A stretch of DNA of 6,824 bases from NCBI GenBank assembly GCA_019308525.1, contig JAFDIC010000241.1, positions 1 to 6,824 of the forward strand, written 5' to 3'. This document shows, piece by piece, positions 5,905-6,824 of this stretch. Each line of letters starts with the position of its first letter. The first letter of the stretch is position 1. Origin of the DNA: Deltaproteobacteria bacterium. GTDB lineage: Bacteria; Desulfobacterota; DSM-4660; Desulfatiglandales; HGW-15. A program made the translations under genes and the position numbers. The notes under the pieces were generated by a model that worked only from the letters and a program-made list of their open reading frames with translations, had not been told where the DNA came from and did no database searches.

Positions 5905-6498
5905 TTTCCACCTTCCAGACCTCCCAGACTTTTCCGACCAGGCCGGGTCCAGGCTCGAGCGTGGGCCGGCCTGGGGCCCAACCGGATGGCGTGGCCTCTG
6001 CCCCCTTGGAATTCCGGACGTGCTGGAAGGCCTGGAGTTGTCGGACCAGTTCTTTGACGTTTCGGCCGACGGGTGGAGTCAAGATTTCGATCCCTTGGAC
6101 GATTCCATCGGGGTCGATGATAAAACGTCCCCTCATTTCAACTCCGGCATTTTCGTCATAGACGCCATAGACGGTGCCTATCTTTCCACTCTGGTCCGAG
6201 AGCATGGGAAAAGGGACACCTCCCTTGACCATCTTGGAAAGCTCGTTGTCCTGCCACATCTTGTGCACGAAGTGGCTGTCCACGCTGACAGAAAGAACTT
6301 CTGCACCCAGATCCTGAAGCTCTTTGTATTTGGAGGCAACTGCCGCCAGTTTCAGACAAAAGTAAAATCCCCGGGATAAAAGCAGAGTACCACCCACTTG
6401 CCAAAATAGTCCGAAAGCTTCGCCTGACCAAACTTCCCGTCATGATAAGCCGGCGCCTCAAAATCTGGTGCCTTGTGCCCAACTTTAACCGCGACCAT
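5894..6498 (-). pseudogene. Peroxiredoxin (AhpC/Prx1-like), disrupted at the peroxidatic active site
   Basis: The front part, from ATG 6498, reads [16 protein letters not shown], then [19 protein letters not shown] and TFV, and stops at TGA 6354-6352. The family continues at that point with the catalytic Cys-Pro-Thr-Glu. The rest continues in another frame from LAAVASKYKELQDLG through VSVDSHFVHKMW, GGVPFPMLSD, RGRFIIDPDG and LVGKVWEVWK to TGA 5896-5894. About seven bases are missing exactly over the Cys-Pro-Thr-Glu codons, so both frame and peroxidatic residue are lost. Restored, the protein would be about 203 residues, normal for the family, whose job is reduction of peroxides in the cytosol. 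At the usual resolving-Cys position (VCPAGW in typical members) this one has ATPSGW, so it would have been a 1-Cys type at that site. It is probably inactive. A start at 6606 in the same frame is also possible. Confidence 0.85.
5908..5916 (-). promoter_or_regulatory. Ribosome binding site for the PAS remnant
   Basis: On the - strand GGAAGGTGG lies just before the ATG at 5904, inside the final codons of the peroxiredoxin gene. It shows that the PAS remnant once had a proper, coupled start and is not a chance similarity. Confidence 0.5.
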
Positions 6499-6606
6499 AT
6501 CGACCTCCTTTCTTGTCTCTGTCTCCTCCAGCATAGTTTGACTTTCTTCCCTATCCCCGAGTTTTGTCCCTGTCGGTTTTCCACACCCAATCTCTAGATC
6601 TTTCAT
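6499..6606 (-). other. In-frame 36-codon leader or N-terminal extension ahead of the peroxiredoxin
   Basis: ATG 6606 opens a frame ([13 protein letters not shown], later [10 protein letters not shown]) that runs without a stop straight into the peroxiredoxin start at 6498. It has its own strong ribosome binding site. The segment is hydrophilic, has one Cys at position 8, and contains no signal peptide or membrane helix. It matches nothing I recognise in peroxiredoxins, which normally begin at the inner Met. It could be a true alternative N-terminus, a small regulatory leader read through into the enzyme, or a short gene that lost its stop codon. Confidence 0.4.
6504..6510 (-). promoter_or_regulatory. 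Strong ribosome binding site for the inner peroxiredoxin start
   Basis: On the - strand AAGGAGG ends five bases before the ATG at 6498, which begins the conserved [14 protein letters not shown]-terminus. It marks 6498 as the family-typical start even though the frame is open further upstream. Confidence 0.8.
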
Positions 6607-6613
6607 CCACACA

Positions 6614-6620
6614 CCCTCCT
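6614..6620 (-). promoter_or_regulatory. Strong ribosome binding site for the outer start
   Basis: On the - strand AGGAGGG, preceded by a run of A, lies seven bases before the ATG at 6606. Its quality equals that of the inner site, so translation from 6606 is likely if the transcript starts upstream. Confidence 0.65.
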
Positions 6621-6700
6621 TTTTTTCGTCTAACTGCACGCCCTGAGTTTACAATGAGGACCTCCTTGCCTCTCAGACTACTGTGTTTCCATCTCATAGG

Positions 6701-6739
6701 CCATATCCTTATGGATTATCCAGTCCTGCATTGATAATC
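6701..6739. repeat. Two abutting inverted repeats upstream of the peroxiredoxin
   Basis: CCATA (6701-6705) and TATGG (6710-6714) form a perfect 5-base inverted repeat with a 4-base gap. GATTATC (6714-6720) and GATAATC (6733-6739) form a 7-base inverted repeat with a 12-base gap. The second overlaps the stop codon of the - strand frame ending at 6716. They lie 95-130 bases before the outer start, where an operator or a weak terminator could sit. No T-run follows, so a terminator is the poorer guess. No known repressor box was matched. Confidence 0.3.
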
Positions 6740-6823
6740 ACTCTCTTGCACAGCCTGCGAAGAATCGCACAGGCGGCCAACAAGGGCTCCAACCAGGAAT
6801 GAGCCGGCCACTGTAAGGACTGT
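6716..6823 (-). CDS. C-terminal end of a possible membrane protein (partial)
   Basis: On the - strand a frame enters from the right edge and ends with TAA at 6718-6716, giving 35 visible residues. The first half (TVLTVAGSFLVGALVG) is hydrophobic and Gly/Ala-rich like a transmembrane helix. The tail (RLCDSSQAVQESDYQ...) is polar, as expected for a cytoplasmic C-terminus. No family can be named from so little. It lies in the same direction as the peroxiredoxin, about 110 bases upstream of the outer start. The alternative is that this is non-coding sequence open by chance. Confidence 0.35.
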   Translation of the reverse strand, partial: TVLTVAGSFLVGALVGRLCDSSQAVQESDYQCRTG

Positions 6824-6824
6824 G

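Noticed and set aside
5632..6057. A + strand frame of 141 codons overlapping the peroxiredoxin 3' end
   Set aside because: It runs antisense to the well-matched peroxiredoxin and PAS sequences, and its second half is a Pro/Arg/Gly-rich composition typical of a shadow frame.
6758..6771. TGCGA/TCGCA hairpin near the right edge
   Set aside because: The five-pair stem lies inside the likely coding end of the - strand partial gene, has no T-run, and is short enough to be chance.
1..6824. CRISPR arrays, tRNA or rRNA genes, insertion sequence ends
   Set aside because: No regularly spaced repeats, no cloverleaf-like sequence and no transposase motif were seen on either strand.

Overview
The window looks like a piece of a deltaproteobacterial (Desulfobacterota-like) genome of moderate GC content. 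This rests on its gene types: soluble PAS histidine kinases with Cys-containing PAS domains, an aspartokinase-type ACT protein, a stand-alone acyl-CoA carboxyltransferase subunit and an AhpC/Prx1-type peroxiredoxin. The assignment is by family resemblance only; nothing in the window fixes the species.

Layout. Positions 1-451 hold an unrecognised open frame that runs in from the left edge (to 229) and a second open frame overlapping it (189-416); together they may be a decayed gene. From 452 to 5624 four genes lie head to tail on the + strand: a double-ACT protein like the regulatory half of aspartokinase (452-973), a PAS-PAS-HisKA-HATPase kinase (998-2557), a receiver-PAS-HisKA-HATPase kinase (2548-4023) and a biotin-dependent carboxyltransferase subunit (about 4056-5624). 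The kinase-kinase junction overlaps by 10 bases. The second kinase and the carboxyltransferase are also tightly packed, which suggests one transcript. A likely reading is a phosphorelay: kinase 1 may phosphorylate the receiver of kinase 2, whose own output is a response regulator outside the window. There is no DNA-binding output gene here, and no biotin carboxylase or biotin carrier.

From 6824 back to about 5640 the - strand carries a decaying block: the C-terminal end of a possible membrane protein (6716-6823), a short region with inverted repeats and two strong ribosome binding sites, a peroxiredoxin gene broken exactly at its peroxidatic active site (5894-6498), and a translationally coupled start of a PAS-domain gene that has an in-frame amber stop and a frameshift (5656-5904).

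The most interesting observations are the loss of about 7 bases that removes the peroxidatic Cys-Pro-Thr-Glu block of the peroxiredoxin, leaving a TGA exactly where the catalytic codon should be (compatible with, but not proof of, a selenocysteine ancestor), and the PAS remnant behind it, which falls in a stretch that would otherwise be called empty.
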